NCBI GenBank assembly: GCA_027605045.1
Contig: JAQFWX010000015.1
Location: forward strand, 1,038,455-1,102,454
Length of the DNA stretch: 64,000 bases
Reading direction: 5' to 3'
Source: Phallus indusiatus
Taxonomy: Eukaryota > Basidiomycota > Agaricomycetes > Phallales > Phallaceae
The notes beneath the pieces were generated by a model. It saw nothing but the letters and a program-made list of their open reading frames with translations. It made no database searches and was not told where the DNA came from. Both the position numbers and the translations under genes were made by a program. Position 1 is the first letter of the stretch. Every line of letters begins with the position of its first letter. Shown here in pieces: positions 1 to 10,799 of the stretch.

Positions 1-716
1 TAATCTCACCTGCAGTCGCGCGTGCGTACACCTTAACCGGCCTCAAGAGTATATATCGAACAACTTGCTTGTCGCCAGCAATTCAATAATTATAAACTGC
101 TCTTCCGGAACTCGCAGTCCGAACGTTCATTAACAATGTGTTGATGTTGTTTCAAAATCCGCGTCATGCAGAGCTTTCACAATCCGTTTTTTTTAAAAGC
201 CGATTTTTCGTTTGTAGTTGCATCACCATCCGGTTTCTAGAACTTTTTCCGAAACGGGTTCACGTAAGTCAAATGCTTCCATTGAATGAACGCCTTATTT
301 GGGAACTTTGTAAGTTTCGGAGGTCGTGAGTTCTGGACGTGATGTGAAAGCACGCAATGAAGCTTGACAAAAGGGGAGAAGTGACCCTTCATTTTATTCG
401 GAATTGAGAACATACCTCTGATGAGACCAGTATGCCTCGAAAGAAGACGCACATCGTTTGTTCAGCAACAAAGGAATTACTAAAAGGGTTACTTAAAGCT
501 CAGAGAAATCTCGTAAACTATCGTTTTGAAGATGTATAAGCCACCTATTTGAATTCTCAAGCGCGAGTCGTGGATCTTTCGGTAGTAAGAAAGTCAAAAA
601 GACTGAATAGTACGCGTCCAGAAAGTCTAAATAATGAGCGCTTATTACGAAGCTCGCTGAGGTAATCGGCTGCCTTCCCAATCCCTTTCCTCAATTTGGA
701 CTTTCTCCACAAAGAC
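1..716. other. Upstream region of RRP6, no gene recognised
   Basis: I see no coding pattern with recognisable domains here. The short open frames have no splice-linked partners and no familiar motifs. The last part, roughly 480-716, must hold the RRP6 promoter and 5' leader; no clear TATA box is visible. Confidence 0.5.
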
Positions 717-3700
717 ATGTCCAAAACAATACCGTCTCCGATCACGCAATTTTCAGAATATGAAACCGCTTTACGATCTTCGGTGGACTCTGTTGTTGTC
801 CATTCATCCTCGCTCCCAGATGACCTCTCATTTCATCGCTCGCTTGACCGTCAATTTGGAAAAAGCTTGGATTCGAATTCAGAAAGAATTTTGACATTGA
901 CGTCGAAACTTTTGGATTTTATTGATGCTGGAAACCGTACCTCTCATGATAATAACAGAAAGAATGCCGATAAGAAGGGGAAAAGACGGTTAGATTCCGA
1001 GGAGGACGTTGTGGACAATTTTCACTCTATTGTGGATGTCTTGGATCAAATTCTCGAGAGAGCGGTGGGTAATTTCAAACTATCAATAAACAAGCATTCT
1101 GAATATATAGTGTGCAATAACAGGATATGGCTCTGGACGAGCTGTCAGGAAAGAACAAGCCACCAGCAATACCCGTGAACATTAACCCCGCGAAACGTAC
1201 CAAAGTAAGATTTAGTATGTCTTGATGCCATAAATCAATCTCAAAACATGAAATTAGCCAAATCAATCTGCAGACCGCAAAATAGATTCGGCTCTAGCGC
1301 ACGTTTCGCATATCCCCAAACCTCAACTGCTTTTCAGCATACCGGTAGATAACAGAAATATCAATGTTCCTTGGAGACCGCAGCTCAAAGCGAAGCCTAA
1401 CGCCTTAATACCTCTAGAAGAATCAATGAGCGACGATCCTTCGTCTAGGTATGCACACGGACCTAGCTCTGAAGTGACATTTAACTCATTCATTTGTTTG
1501 CATTCAGCTCGCAACATCCGTATAGTCACGAGATACAAAATTTCCAACCACCAGCTCACCTTTTCGAGCCCCCATCAGCTCCTTCACATCCTGAGCCGCT
1601 AGAATCGTCTCCTCCAGTTATATACATCTCCGAGGCACATCAGGTGCCCGCGCTTCTGCAGGCTCTTTCTCAGGCCTCTGAGATTGCAATAGATCTGGAA
1701 CACCACTCGTATCGATCATTCTTTGGATTTGTATGTCTCATGCAGATATCGACGCGAACGCAAGATTGGATTGTCGATTGTTTGAATCCTGGTGTTAGAC
1801 AAGAACTTGAGTGCCTCAACGAGGTCTTTACGAATCCGAATATCGTCAAGGTATGTTGTTTGGACTTTTCTTTCAAAATTGTCATTTGAATGTTCAATAA
1901 TAGGTTCTTCATGGAGCTGACAGCGATATCATATGGCTGCAACAAAACTTTAACCTATACATTGTGAACATGTTTGATACATATGACGCCACCAAAGTAC
2001 TAGGTAATCACCCTTCAAAACAAACCGTCTAGCAAATATTCTTAACAGTTCTTGTTGTAGGTTTTCCTAAACATTCTTTAGCAGCTTTACTCGAGATGTA
2101 CTGCGACTTTACGGCGGATAAACGATACCAGCTAGCAGACTGGCGAATCCGACCTCTCCCAACCGAAATGCTCGACTATGCACGTTGTGATACACACTTC
2201 CTGCTTTACATATATGACAGTCTCCGTAGCGCACTCATTGCACCACGAACCCCGCCTCCTGGACAACAGCCATTCCAAGCGGCTTCGCCTTTACTGGAAG
2301 TGATTAGACGTTCTTCTGAGAGAGCGATGAAAGTCTATGTTAGGGAAGTGTATGATGCTGAGGGGGGCACGGGACCTGGTGGATGGGAGAATCTTTGTCG
2401 CAAATGGAATAAGAGTATCGGCTTTGGAAATGATGCTCGTTCGGAGGTTTTTAAGTCCCTTCACGCTTGGAGAGATAGGGTGGCTAGGAGGGAAGATGAG
2501 AGTACAAGGTATTTCTTCTTCTCTGGGTGTGGGTTTCAACTTTGGTTCAAACTCTGTCTTTCAGATATGTTCTTCCGAACCATAATCTCTTCCGTATCGC
2601 TGAACGGTTACCTTCCGATCTACAAAGCTTGTTGTCAATCTTCAACCCAGTTCCTCCTCTTGTTCGGGCAAAGTCTCTTGAGCTATTGGATATCATCAAA
2701 AAGGCTATTGAACGAGGGGCTCTCAACGCCAGCCAAGCTGTTGTTAAACCCGAAAGTGTTGTTGTCGTTCATGACGAAGACCATAACGAAAAAGTGCGGA
2801 TCATTGGATCGTTAGAACACGTGGGTACGGTTGGAGTTTGGGATAAACTCAAAAGTAAGAACCACAAAATGCAACCTTTTCTTAACATTGTCTAATATCT
2901 TTTCAACAGCCATTTCAAATGTCGCCCCATCTAGTTCGTTATTTGGATCTTTGACGACCACGCCGCCTAACTATTCGACGACGGAGAGTTCATTCTTGGG
3001 CGGAACAATGGTCGCTGGGTCACCGGTATGTTCACTTGCCCTTCACACATGGCACATTAACCTAATTTGGGTCCGTTCAGACAAGCAACGAGAAGTATAT
3101 TAACGCAGTAGACCGAGTTCATAGCACACTAACACTGAGTGCTCCTCTTCCACCAAAGGTATATATTATTTCATCTCTACTTGTCAATCTCACCAACAAA
3201 CCCTCTCCCAGAGCAAAATCGTGGAAACAGCAACAACGTCCGTTGTAACCACCACAACAACCACGAGCACCACTACCTTGAGCTCGGCTAATGCCGTACC
3301 CTTGGACCCGACTTCCACATCCTCAGCTATTATTGAAGAAGCGCCCGCACCTGATCCAGCCGCGACTGCCGAAATTCCATTCATCCCATCTTCCCAACGA
3401 CCAACGATCGTTCAAGATCCTATAACTAATGAAAGTATTGTTGTTGTTGGACGACAGAAGAAGCGGAAGCGGAAGGATAAGTCTAAAGAAACCAATAATG
3501 ATAACATGAATGTCGACGAAGACGCCAATCCAGAGGGAGATGACGACAAAAAAAGCGTCGAAGGAAGCCCTGTTATTTCCAAAAAACTGAAAAATCAGGA
3601 CGCGAAGGAGAAGTCTAGGGTGGAGATTGGGTCGGTTGAGCCTTACGATTTTTCGAAGGAGAAGAATATTTTGGATGAGTCTGCGTCGCATGCGGCTCAA

Positions 3701-3902
3701 GATAGTGGTGCAGCTCAGTCTTCCGGGAAGAAGAGAAAGAACAAAAAAGGTATGCGATAAGTTTTATTGTGGATTCATGGTCTGACGCGTTTTGGTAGGC
3801 AATAATCGAGACAACCATAAAGGTGAAAAGTCATCGTTTGGAGCTGCTCCCCGCAATAGGAGTGAAATGAAGAGTGGAAATATGTCTGGGAGATTCAAAT
3901 AG
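717..3902 (+). CDS. RRP6: Nuclear exosome 3'-5' exoribonuclease Rrp6 (EXOSC10 family)
   Basis: Rrp6 is the distributive 3'-5' exonuclease of the nuclear RNA exosome, acting in rRNA/snoRNA trimming and nuclear RNA decay. I read eleven exons: 717-1064, 1124-1204, 1258-1448, 1508-1850, 1904-2003, 2061-2508, 2565-2854, 2910-3025, 3081-3158, 3212-3749 and 3799-3902, all GT-AG and in phase, giving 878 aa. The N-terminal PMC2NT-like part is followed by the DEDD-Y exonuclease: [12 protein letters not shown] (D and E, about residue 266), [11 protein letters not shown] (D, about 327) and [12 protein letters not shown] (Y and D, about 391-396). An HRDC-like helical domain follows ([14 protein letters not shown] onward, about 505-590). 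The C-terminus is low-complexity and lysine-rich ([15 protein letters not shown]) and probably nuclear-targeting. All catalytic residues are present. The ATG at 717 opens the conserved N-terminus; no upstream in-frame ATG was seen in that exon. Confidence 0.93.
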
Positions 3903-4808
3903 CAACTGCGCTAGCAAGACAAAAAGTACTAGTTGTTGTACGACTTTTATTATATCTTAATGTAGCGGCCTTAATACCTTGCTTGCCATGTAATAACCCT
4001 TTACACCCCCCGAAAAGTATTATACAACACATACTTGTCCTTTAATCATTCAATCCTGTGGTGAGAGTTTGCTCCAAACTTTTGTGTTATCAGACAAAGC
4101 CTGATCATAATCGGCTATAGAAATGCGAAGGACTTACGCTACTCATCCGACATATCCGATTTTCCTGCATACATATATGAACCAGTAGTGGTCTTGGTAT
4201 TCGGACAACTATATTCTCACACATGGTTTTTCACGGATTCTGCCGGGTTAGTACATAAGCTTCCTTAAGAGTCCGGGTTATATTTAGGTTCAGTTTGGTG
4301 GAAAGTATGGGAACGAGGAATTCGGAAAATGATTTCCTAACACTCCACCGCTGGAGTGGGCATTGGTATACAGACATCCCAGGATTAGCTTCGATATTTT
4401 TGGTATACCTTTTAGGATTACTATGGCCAACCAATGGAATAAACCGCTCAATCAAGGTGTATTCGAGTGTATTCGGTGTAATTATTATCTCAGGGGCGGG
4501 ATGACATCACCTGACACATATTTTTAATAGGAAACACAGAACGTAATTCAGTATGTAAATCAAACTTCAAAGTTGCCTGCGCCACATGTTGCTCGGTGCG
4601 GCATGAAATCGCGAGCCTCGGCCTTAGCACATTGAAGTTCCGTTTTCCGAGGTTAATTTGCCCGGCAGCGTCTTGAGTCATTTTTGCTATCAAAAAAAGG
4701 TGTCGTAAAAAGAAAACTTTTCCCGTATAATGAAACATGTGGAAATTATTGCCAAGTTTCTTACGGGGTATATTTAGTGTCTGAAGGACTGTGCTCACCT
4801 AAAGCCTC
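3903..4808. other. Intergenic region between RRP6 and the DUF202 gene
   Basis: This holds the RRP6 3' end and the upstream region of the DUF202 gene. A 69-codon open frame at 4295-4504 has no recognisable domain, and I treat it as chance. No RNA gene, repeat or transposon end was seen. Confidence 0.45.
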
Positions 4809-5625
4809 ATGCCGCTGCCAGCCTTGCCAGTATCATCTTTTCCCTCTGTTGCTCCCTCATCGGTCAAGGCTCTAGCCAACAACTCCAAAGTCTTTTGCAT
4901 GAATACGGGGATCATTAATGAGGATGTTGAAGAGGAATTCAATGATATTACCCGTGCATCTTCGGATGATACGACTGAGAAGACAGCACCATCTCCAGAT
5001 TCAGGGATCGAGGCCGATCGTACTGCTTCCAGCAATGAACAGCCTCCTCATCGAATAGAACATCGTCGAGATCACACGTTTCTGATATCTTCAAATTTCT
5101 TAGAGAACACAGGCTCAGTAGCCCGCGATCATCTCGCTAACGAGAGAACGTGGTTAGCATATATCAGAACGAGTATTACTATCAGTGGGACAGGAATCGG
5201 TTTGTCTACTACAGCTCAGTTTCCCTGAGTGAGAACTTCTTCCTGAACAAAGGTTTTAGCCTTAGTGCAGCTTTTTACGGTTACGGCTTTGAACGATAGC
5301 GAAGTGGTGATATCCGCCGCCGGTGTTGATCTCGTCAGTTTTGGCAATGCACTTCCACGTATAATCCGACCGCTTGGTTGCGCTATTGTATTAGGCGGAC
5401 TTGGCATACTGTTAATAGGTATAATGAACTCCTTTATCTACGACTACCATTCACAGGTTAATGATTAATGTTTCAGGGATATACCGTTACTTCACCGTTC
5501 AGAATGCGCTTCAAAAAGGTTTATTCCTGATTCCCAGACGCTTGGTTGTTCTCACCTCGGCGGTGCTGATAGCCTTCATTGCGATAAATTTCGGACTCTT
5601 TCTTACTATTCCGAATCCTCACTGA
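4809..5625 (+). CDS. DUF202 (YidH-like) membrane protein
   Basis: Three exons, 4809-5199, 5260-5418 and 5477-5625, join in phase to 232 aa. The first 100 residues are polar and acidic. They are followed by the DUF202 signature: DHLANERTWLAYIRTSIT (family core NERTxLAWxRT), then helix LVQLFTV, a second helix around RPLGCAIVLGGLGILLIG, the RYFTVQNALQKG linker and a last helix LTSAVLIAFIAINFGLFL. DUF202 domains also occur in vacuolar transporter chaperone subunits. This protein is a stand-alone fungal DUF202 protein without SPX or polyphosphate polymerase domains, so its role is unknown. The ATG at 4809 is the first in frame; the next, at 4900, is possible and would shorten only the disordered N-terminus. 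Confidence 0.85.
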
Positions 5626-5799
5626 GAGACGCCAGGTTGCTTATGGTTTTGCACTTAGATGCTCACATTGGCGCTCTAGATGACCCGCTTTATCTGTGCG
5701 ATGATCGTTGCATATGCCCAAGCCGATCGGATTTTTTTAAGGAAGCCGGGAAGGAGGACGCATGGTGAAATAGGTCGAAGAAACAATAATTTATACATA

Positions 5800-6942
5800 T
5801 CAGGATGATAATAGATAGCGCCATATTCCAAATAGAATGTTTACAATAAAACCTAAAAGAACGGACATTTGCATCGACTGTCTGTTATAATATATCCCAA
5901 GTTAGAAAAAACGAGAGAAGCGGCGGTATTTGTTGAGTAGCTCTTACGAGAAGACAACGCTCGTAGGCCGAGGCAAAAGACCGTCATTTTCAAAGAAGGC
6001 GGGCGCCCTTGTTTCACTAAAATACAATAACGGCATAAGTGGAAAAAAGAAACCAATTAATAGACCCTGTAGGACGGTAGATGAAGTTGTCGATGATGCT
6101 TCGGATAGTGCCACGTTGCCAGGTGAATCAATGGAATCAATCCACTGTTCTTCCAAGGCGCGCGCTTCGTCGTCCACTGTGTAATGATTGCTTGAAATGG
6201 GTATGAGAAAGAAGGGAATGAACTTTCTAGACGCACGTTCATCGTTATTTAGGTCAACATCGCCAAGGCCATTGGTAGATTCTGTATGAAACTGTCGGCG
6301 GATGGACGCAATGTCTTCAGGGGTAAAGCCAGCCGCTTGAAGGCGATCAAAACCTCGTAATGGGCGCATTTGCGGTGTCTAGAATAAAAGGAAAGAAGAG
6401 GTTTCATGAGTGTAAGAGTCTTATTTGGGGTGTACCGTATGTATTACTGCACACCTGAAGTGTATTTTCCTCTTCGCCGATTTCCATAACTGGTCCAACT
6501 GAACAGTGTAGCCATGTGGTATGATAGCTCCCCGCCTCCGAAGTAGCCTTCTCAGATGATGTTGTCTGTGGTCCTTCTACGCGCACCTGTCGCTCTTCCG
6601 AGGAGGTTATTAACGGATACAGCATCGTCCCATCCGAGAGCAACCTCCCGGAGTATATCAATCTTAACCGTCTATTCGCAAGCTCCGTCCTCTGAGCCCT
6701 AATCTGAGCGATGTTAAGAACCTTTCGCACCAAACAAAATGAATTTGTGGACCGACCTTCGCTTTCACATCAGGAACTGTTTCGTTCTCCGCGACGTATA
6801 TGACCAGGTCTTCAACGCCTTCCGAGAAACGAACTGTCAATTCTTTCTTTGGTAGAGGAACATCGACTGGCTGGGGTAAAGCTATGGGTTCTGCAGGAAT
6901 CGCTCGTTGTTTACCGCGAGCCTTTTCGCTGAGGAGAGGCAT
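5800..6942 (-). CDS. dsc3: Dsc E3 ubiquitin ligase complex subunit 3-like (ubiquitin-like domain, DUF2407)
   Basis: Dsc3 is the ubiquitin-like-domain subunit of the Golgi/endosome Dsc ligase, which in fungi serves SREBP processing and membrane protein quality control. Five exons on the minus strand (6942-6757, 6703-6455, 6378-6237, 6176-5948, 5881-5800) join in phase to 295 aa. The N-terminal UBL runs from ELTVRFSEGVEDLVIYV to RRLRLIYSGRLLSDGTML (about residues 34-90). The DUF2407 C-terminal part has GFDRLQAAGFTPEDIASIRRQFH, then DDEARALEEQWIDSID. Two closely spaced membrane helices follow (TVLQGLLIGFFFPLMPLLYF and MSVLLGFIVNILFGIWRYLL). The donor of the first intron is the weaker GTCGGT. The 3' end faces the DUF202 gene, with 174 bp between the two stop codons. 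Confidence 0.85.
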
Positions 6943-7936
6943 AAAACGCTGCTAAGCGTGCGAGTAGCCAGTCGGAGTTTCAAAAACGGAAATGCTGGCG
7001 GCCTTGCTCTTTACTCGACTACTTGACTCTCAACTCCAAGACTACTGTCAGGCTGCGATCTGACTCACCGCAATTTTTGTAAATTATAGAAAAATATACA
7101 AGATTAATTTTTGTTCACTGGTTATGAAACGGAGACTCCGGCGAAAACTGCAGTTACTTCATGACAACAGACTATCATGATGTGCACGCAGACCTCAATT
7201 CCATCTTCGTCATCGGTTTGCTTTTTTTATTGCAGCAATTTATTACATCAGTACTGACCATCAAAAATTTCCTAACTTCCATCTCTATCAGGATCAACAG
7301 GGCGTCCGCTTGCAAGGATTGAGTGAAGGTGGAAATCAACTAGTCCCGTAAAATCTGACGCTGAGCCGCGTTGACTGATGGCCGTGAAAGCTTTTCAGTC
7401 AACAAGGCTTCCCTGTTTAACCTAGTGAGTCATGTCGTATGGCTGTACTTATCTCATATCGCTTTAATGGCACCAATTCTGCGCCACACAAAATCTGATT
7501 TTCAACATCACATCTCTGTTGTTCCAATCTTTTAATCATCAATAACTTGTATTCGTTGGCGTTTCAAATTTCCGATGCGCATTGAGCCTTACGTGCAGAA
7601 GAACCGCTCCCTAAACATGTCGAGGTTCTTTCCGCATGCTGAACTGACATGCAAACTCAACATTGATGGCAAGATGGTGAGACGCTTTTCCATTGGAGGA
7701 CTTTGATATCCACATCATACCGAATACCGCCCGAGCTTCTCTTTATCAGACCGGCTCCAATCATGCTCCATTGAAGCTCTCGTCTTCTCCTTATCCAAAT
7801 TATTGTGGCGAGCTCTTCGGCGCATGATCTCAATTTAGTTTAAGAAGGTCTTTAGGCGTTGAGTAGTTATAAGTAAACGACTACGAGTCCACAGCCCCAC
7901 GAGCAGATAGTTGACTACCTTCCTTCATCTCTTTGA
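6943..7936. other. Divergent intergenic region (dsc3 / DUF6533 copy A)
   Basis: About 1 kb between two divergently transcribed genes, so it should contain both promoters. I see no coding or RNA feature. The last 80 bp resemble the sequence upstream of the second DUF6533 gene near 25.4 kb in layout, with pyrimidine-rich leaders and a similar distance to the first splice donor. The promoter was therefore probably copied with the gene. Confidence 0.4.
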
Positions 7937-9674
7937 TATGAACAGTACAAACAGTACCGAAGACGCTATAATAGCGGAATACATTATTGAGGAGGTATAT
8001 GAGAAGTATGTATTAATATCTCTTCTGTTTTATTATTTTCATTATATCTCATCTTAATTGACTAGTTATGTTTATATCCTGGTCATTTTCAGTACAATAA
8101 GTGAGCAATTCAGGATTTGAAATCTAATAGTCATTGACATCAACTTCAACAGCACTCGCTTTCTATACCACTCTCCTAAAGCTCTCCCAAGAGATAGAGC
8201 ATATATGGTCGAAATCATTCAGTCTGCCCTCGTTATTGTACATTTTCACAAGATATGGGATTCTGTTTGCTCAGGCATTTAGGGTTGCACTAATCTTCAT
8301 GTCGGTAAGTTCAATATGCATAGCCTTGGTATCACTCGCAAGTTCTCATTGCTGTTAAGGCGGGGAGGTAAGAAGTTTCTAGAAAATTTATCCGGAGATA
8401 AGTAAATGAAGAGAAAATTCGAAGGGCTTGTAATATAGTTGCCTCAGCGACAAACGTTTCTTTTCTCTTGTTTAGTGTTGGTAACCAAGGTGTGTGTTTC
8501 AACGTTGTTCAACAGCCCCAACAACCTTCATGCAGTAATTGGCTTAGGCTTATTGGTCATTCGAGCGTATTCAATATGCCGAGCAAATAAAATCCTCGCT
8601 TCGGCTTTGGGCTTATTTTATGTTTCCGCTATTGCTTTGAACATGTACGGTAAGTATCCGACAGTAGTATAACTTGATCTATCTTGATTTTAGTGTGATA
8701 TCATGTAGGTATAATAGCGTTTCCAGGATGTGCTACAAAGTGAGTGACTTTCGTAGGATATTCCAATGCCTCAGATTTGATGATTTTTTTAAGCGGGAGC
8801 CTCGCTCCAATTATCAGTACGGTGGTTTATTCTCATTTCCTGAGTTTTTCAACTGATTCCGAAACTGGTCTCAGTTAGCCTCATTGGTAATGTCCTTGTC
8901 GTCTGCACAGATTTACTCATATTTGGCATCTGTATGTGGAAAATTTGGGGTACATGGAAATTAAAGCGTGAAATTGGAGAACATAGTGGCAGTAGTCTTA
9001 CTTCCGTGCTCCTCACACAGAGTAGGTTTAGATAACTTTTAAAACCGAGGACGGTGATAACAAAAGGATTTTCAGGTATAATCAGATGTTGGTAGGTGCT
9101 ATATCTTTCGTGTCAATCATTTAGTAAATTGTGACTTCACAAGTTTCGTCGTTACCATTACTATTACTGGGTCGATTCTCGGATGGGTAAGTTTTCGGCT
9201 GCATACTTGTGTTTGCGTTCGAGACAAGCCTCACCTTTGCGCTTAGATTCCAAGTGTAAGCATATGAAATTTCACATGCCATGTTCATCAATTAAGTCCG
9301 ATTCTGTTAGCTTCCCCAAGCCCTCGTAACGAGCAGCTATAATTTCATGGAAGATGTGTAAGTTTATGCCATTGTGTTCACTTCACATGCACTGATTTTG
9401 GAATTGCGTCATTAACATCAATTCTAGTCTGTCAGCAGCTCTAGTGGCGAATTTCACTCTTGATCTGCGTCGTCTTAATTCGACGAAAATTCAAGCCAGC
9501 CAAGTTTCTTTACCGCCGCTTCAATTTACGAATGTTCTGCAACGTGTACATCAATCTTTTCTCGTGGAAATGGCCACACCTGAAGTAAGTATCGGGGAAG
9601 AGGAAAACGAGTACAGTGATCACGATGATTTTCCTGAGACTTTGGATTTCGACATCCAGCCCATTGAGGACTAA
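7937..9674 (+). CDS. DUF6533 multi-helix membrane protein, copy A
   Basis: DUF6533 proteins are seven-helix membrane proteins expanded in Agaricomycetes, of unknown function. The first exon (MNSTNSTEDAII...) splices to YVYILVIFSTITLAFYTTL, then LSQEIEHIWSKSFSLPSLLYIFTRYGIL. This matches the DUF6533 core: a helix, a W with a KP/S-rich loop, then the LxxRYG helix. Later exons encode LLVIRAYSICRANKI, IIAFPGC, a helix ending ICMWKIWGTWKL with polar linker HSGSSLTSVLL, and a C-terminal tail beginning ANFTLDLRRLNS and ending in an acidic stretch. The same blocks occur in the same order in copy B (25494-27209). About 8-10 small exons are implied. The first three junctions are clear in both copies, but some in the middle (8.36-8.44 kb and 9.06-9.35 kb) I could not fix, so a disabling change there is not excluded. 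Confidence 0.72.
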
Positions 9675-10485
9675 AACCGGTATGTTGGTGTTTACTCAAT
9701 GTCGGACACTAAGTCTACACACTCACATTAGTTTGCATTGAGTTACATCTTAGGCTATTCACATAATGAAAATTTATGCTTGAAAAACAAAACACTTCAG
9801 GCAACGTCCTGTTAATTTATAGTTCAACGTGTTCTCTTTGTGTATCTTAAGACTCACGTGCCAACCTATTTTATAAGTTTTAGTGTCGATTATCCGTTGT
9901 ATAACATTATTTGTGGGAGAAAAAACTACATACCGAAAAAAATATCGTTGATTTTGAGCTAATTTTCACGTTTAAATGAGAAGACGGGACTGTCAGGCTT
10001 CAGCGAACTTGTTACCAAGTGCATCGCCGATTCGCCTTTCGTTGGGCGCCCGTCGGAGTCTCTCGGAGATTCAAAGAGGGAAATGCACTTGCAAATTGCA
10101 TCCAACTTGCATCGCAAAGCCTGCATCTGCATCATCACATTTTGATCACAGCTACCAGAATATAGTTTCAGTTACAATAAAGGTTTTTCCGCCAAGGTTT
10201 GTTGTACTTATATTCTCTATACGCCTTTTAAGGTTACTTTGAAGTTTCAGCTGCAGAGTTCCAACCCTCGGGATGTTCATATCTTGGTCTTGCAACGAAA
10301 AGTTTATCGAGCCAGCTTGATACCAATGGACCATGTTTTCACCCTTAACCAATGTATTTGTTTGCGGATACCCGAATACCCTTTTGCCCTGATGTTGTCC
10401 CGGACGTACTGATTGCACTGGACTGGCTTGAACGGCTTAGCTTGAATAGGCTTATCGGGGTCTGAAAAGAGGACATCTATACTGA
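9675..10485. other. Intergenic region upstream of the copia insertion
   Basis: No confident gene. On the minus strand 10304-10490 is open for about 60 codons, and the copia target site overlaps what would have been its ATG. An overlapping frame at 10152-10418 is also open. Neither shows a family motif, so they may be remnants of a host gene or chance frames. Confidence 0.4.
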
Positions 10486-10490
10486 GAGAC
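10486..10490. repeat. Target site duplication GAGAC, left copy (copia element)
   Basis: The five bases GAGAC directly precede the TGTTGAG start of the left LTR and recur directly after the right LTR at 24974-24978. This sets the outer borders of the copia element and implies the right LTR end at ...TTCTTTA. Confidence 0.85.
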
Positions 10491-10713
10491 TGTTGAGTTA
10501 CAGTCACACCGTGACTATAGTTACTGTAGATAGTACTTACGCGCACGGCGTCTAATTTCCTCACTCGTGTTAGTACACACGTAGTGAGGTACGTTCATTA
10601 CAGTTTAGTTTCCCTTTATTTCTTTATTAATAATGTACCTAGCTATTATTCTTTAGGTACGGACTCATAATATCACTCGTGTTAGTACACACGTAGTGAG
10701 CTATTATTCTTTA
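10491..10713 (+). repeat. Copia 5' LTR
   Basis: This reads identical to 24751-24973. It contains two copies of a 28-bp inverted-repeat segment (about 10560-10587 and 10673-10700), each followed at some distance by a CTATTATTCTTTAG copy, i.e. an internal duplication. The left end is TG. The right end, deduced from the target duplication, is TA rather than the usual CA. If the shared TTTAG is taken instead, the LTR is one base longer. Confidence 0.9.
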
Positions 10714-10725
10714 GGTTATGGGCCC
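10714..10725 (+). promoter_or_regulatory. Copia primer binding site, initiator-tRNA-Met anticodon-arm type
   Basis: GGTTATGGGCCC starts directly after the LTR. Its complement GGGCCCATAACC is the anticodon stem-loop sequence of eukaryotic initiator tRNA-Met (CAU anticodon inside). Copia-type elements such as Drosophila copia prime from an internal fragment of this tRNA, so the site fits a half-tRNA primer. The match is from recalled tRNA sequence, not from a tRNA gene in this window. Confidence 0.75.
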
Positions 10726-10799
10726 CGCGCTACAGTTATAAACTGTGAAAGCCCGCTTAATAAGAAGAAGCTCAAAACTGACCGAATCAGTAAAGTGTG

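Noticed and set aside
4295..4504. 69-codon open frame between RRP6 and the DUF202 gene
   Set aside because: No motif and no linked exons; length is within chance for this base composition.
10491..10714. Copia LTR taken as 224 bp ending in TTTAG
   Set aside because: The shared G belongs to the target duplication GAGAC on the right and to the primer site on the left, so 223 bp fits both ends better.
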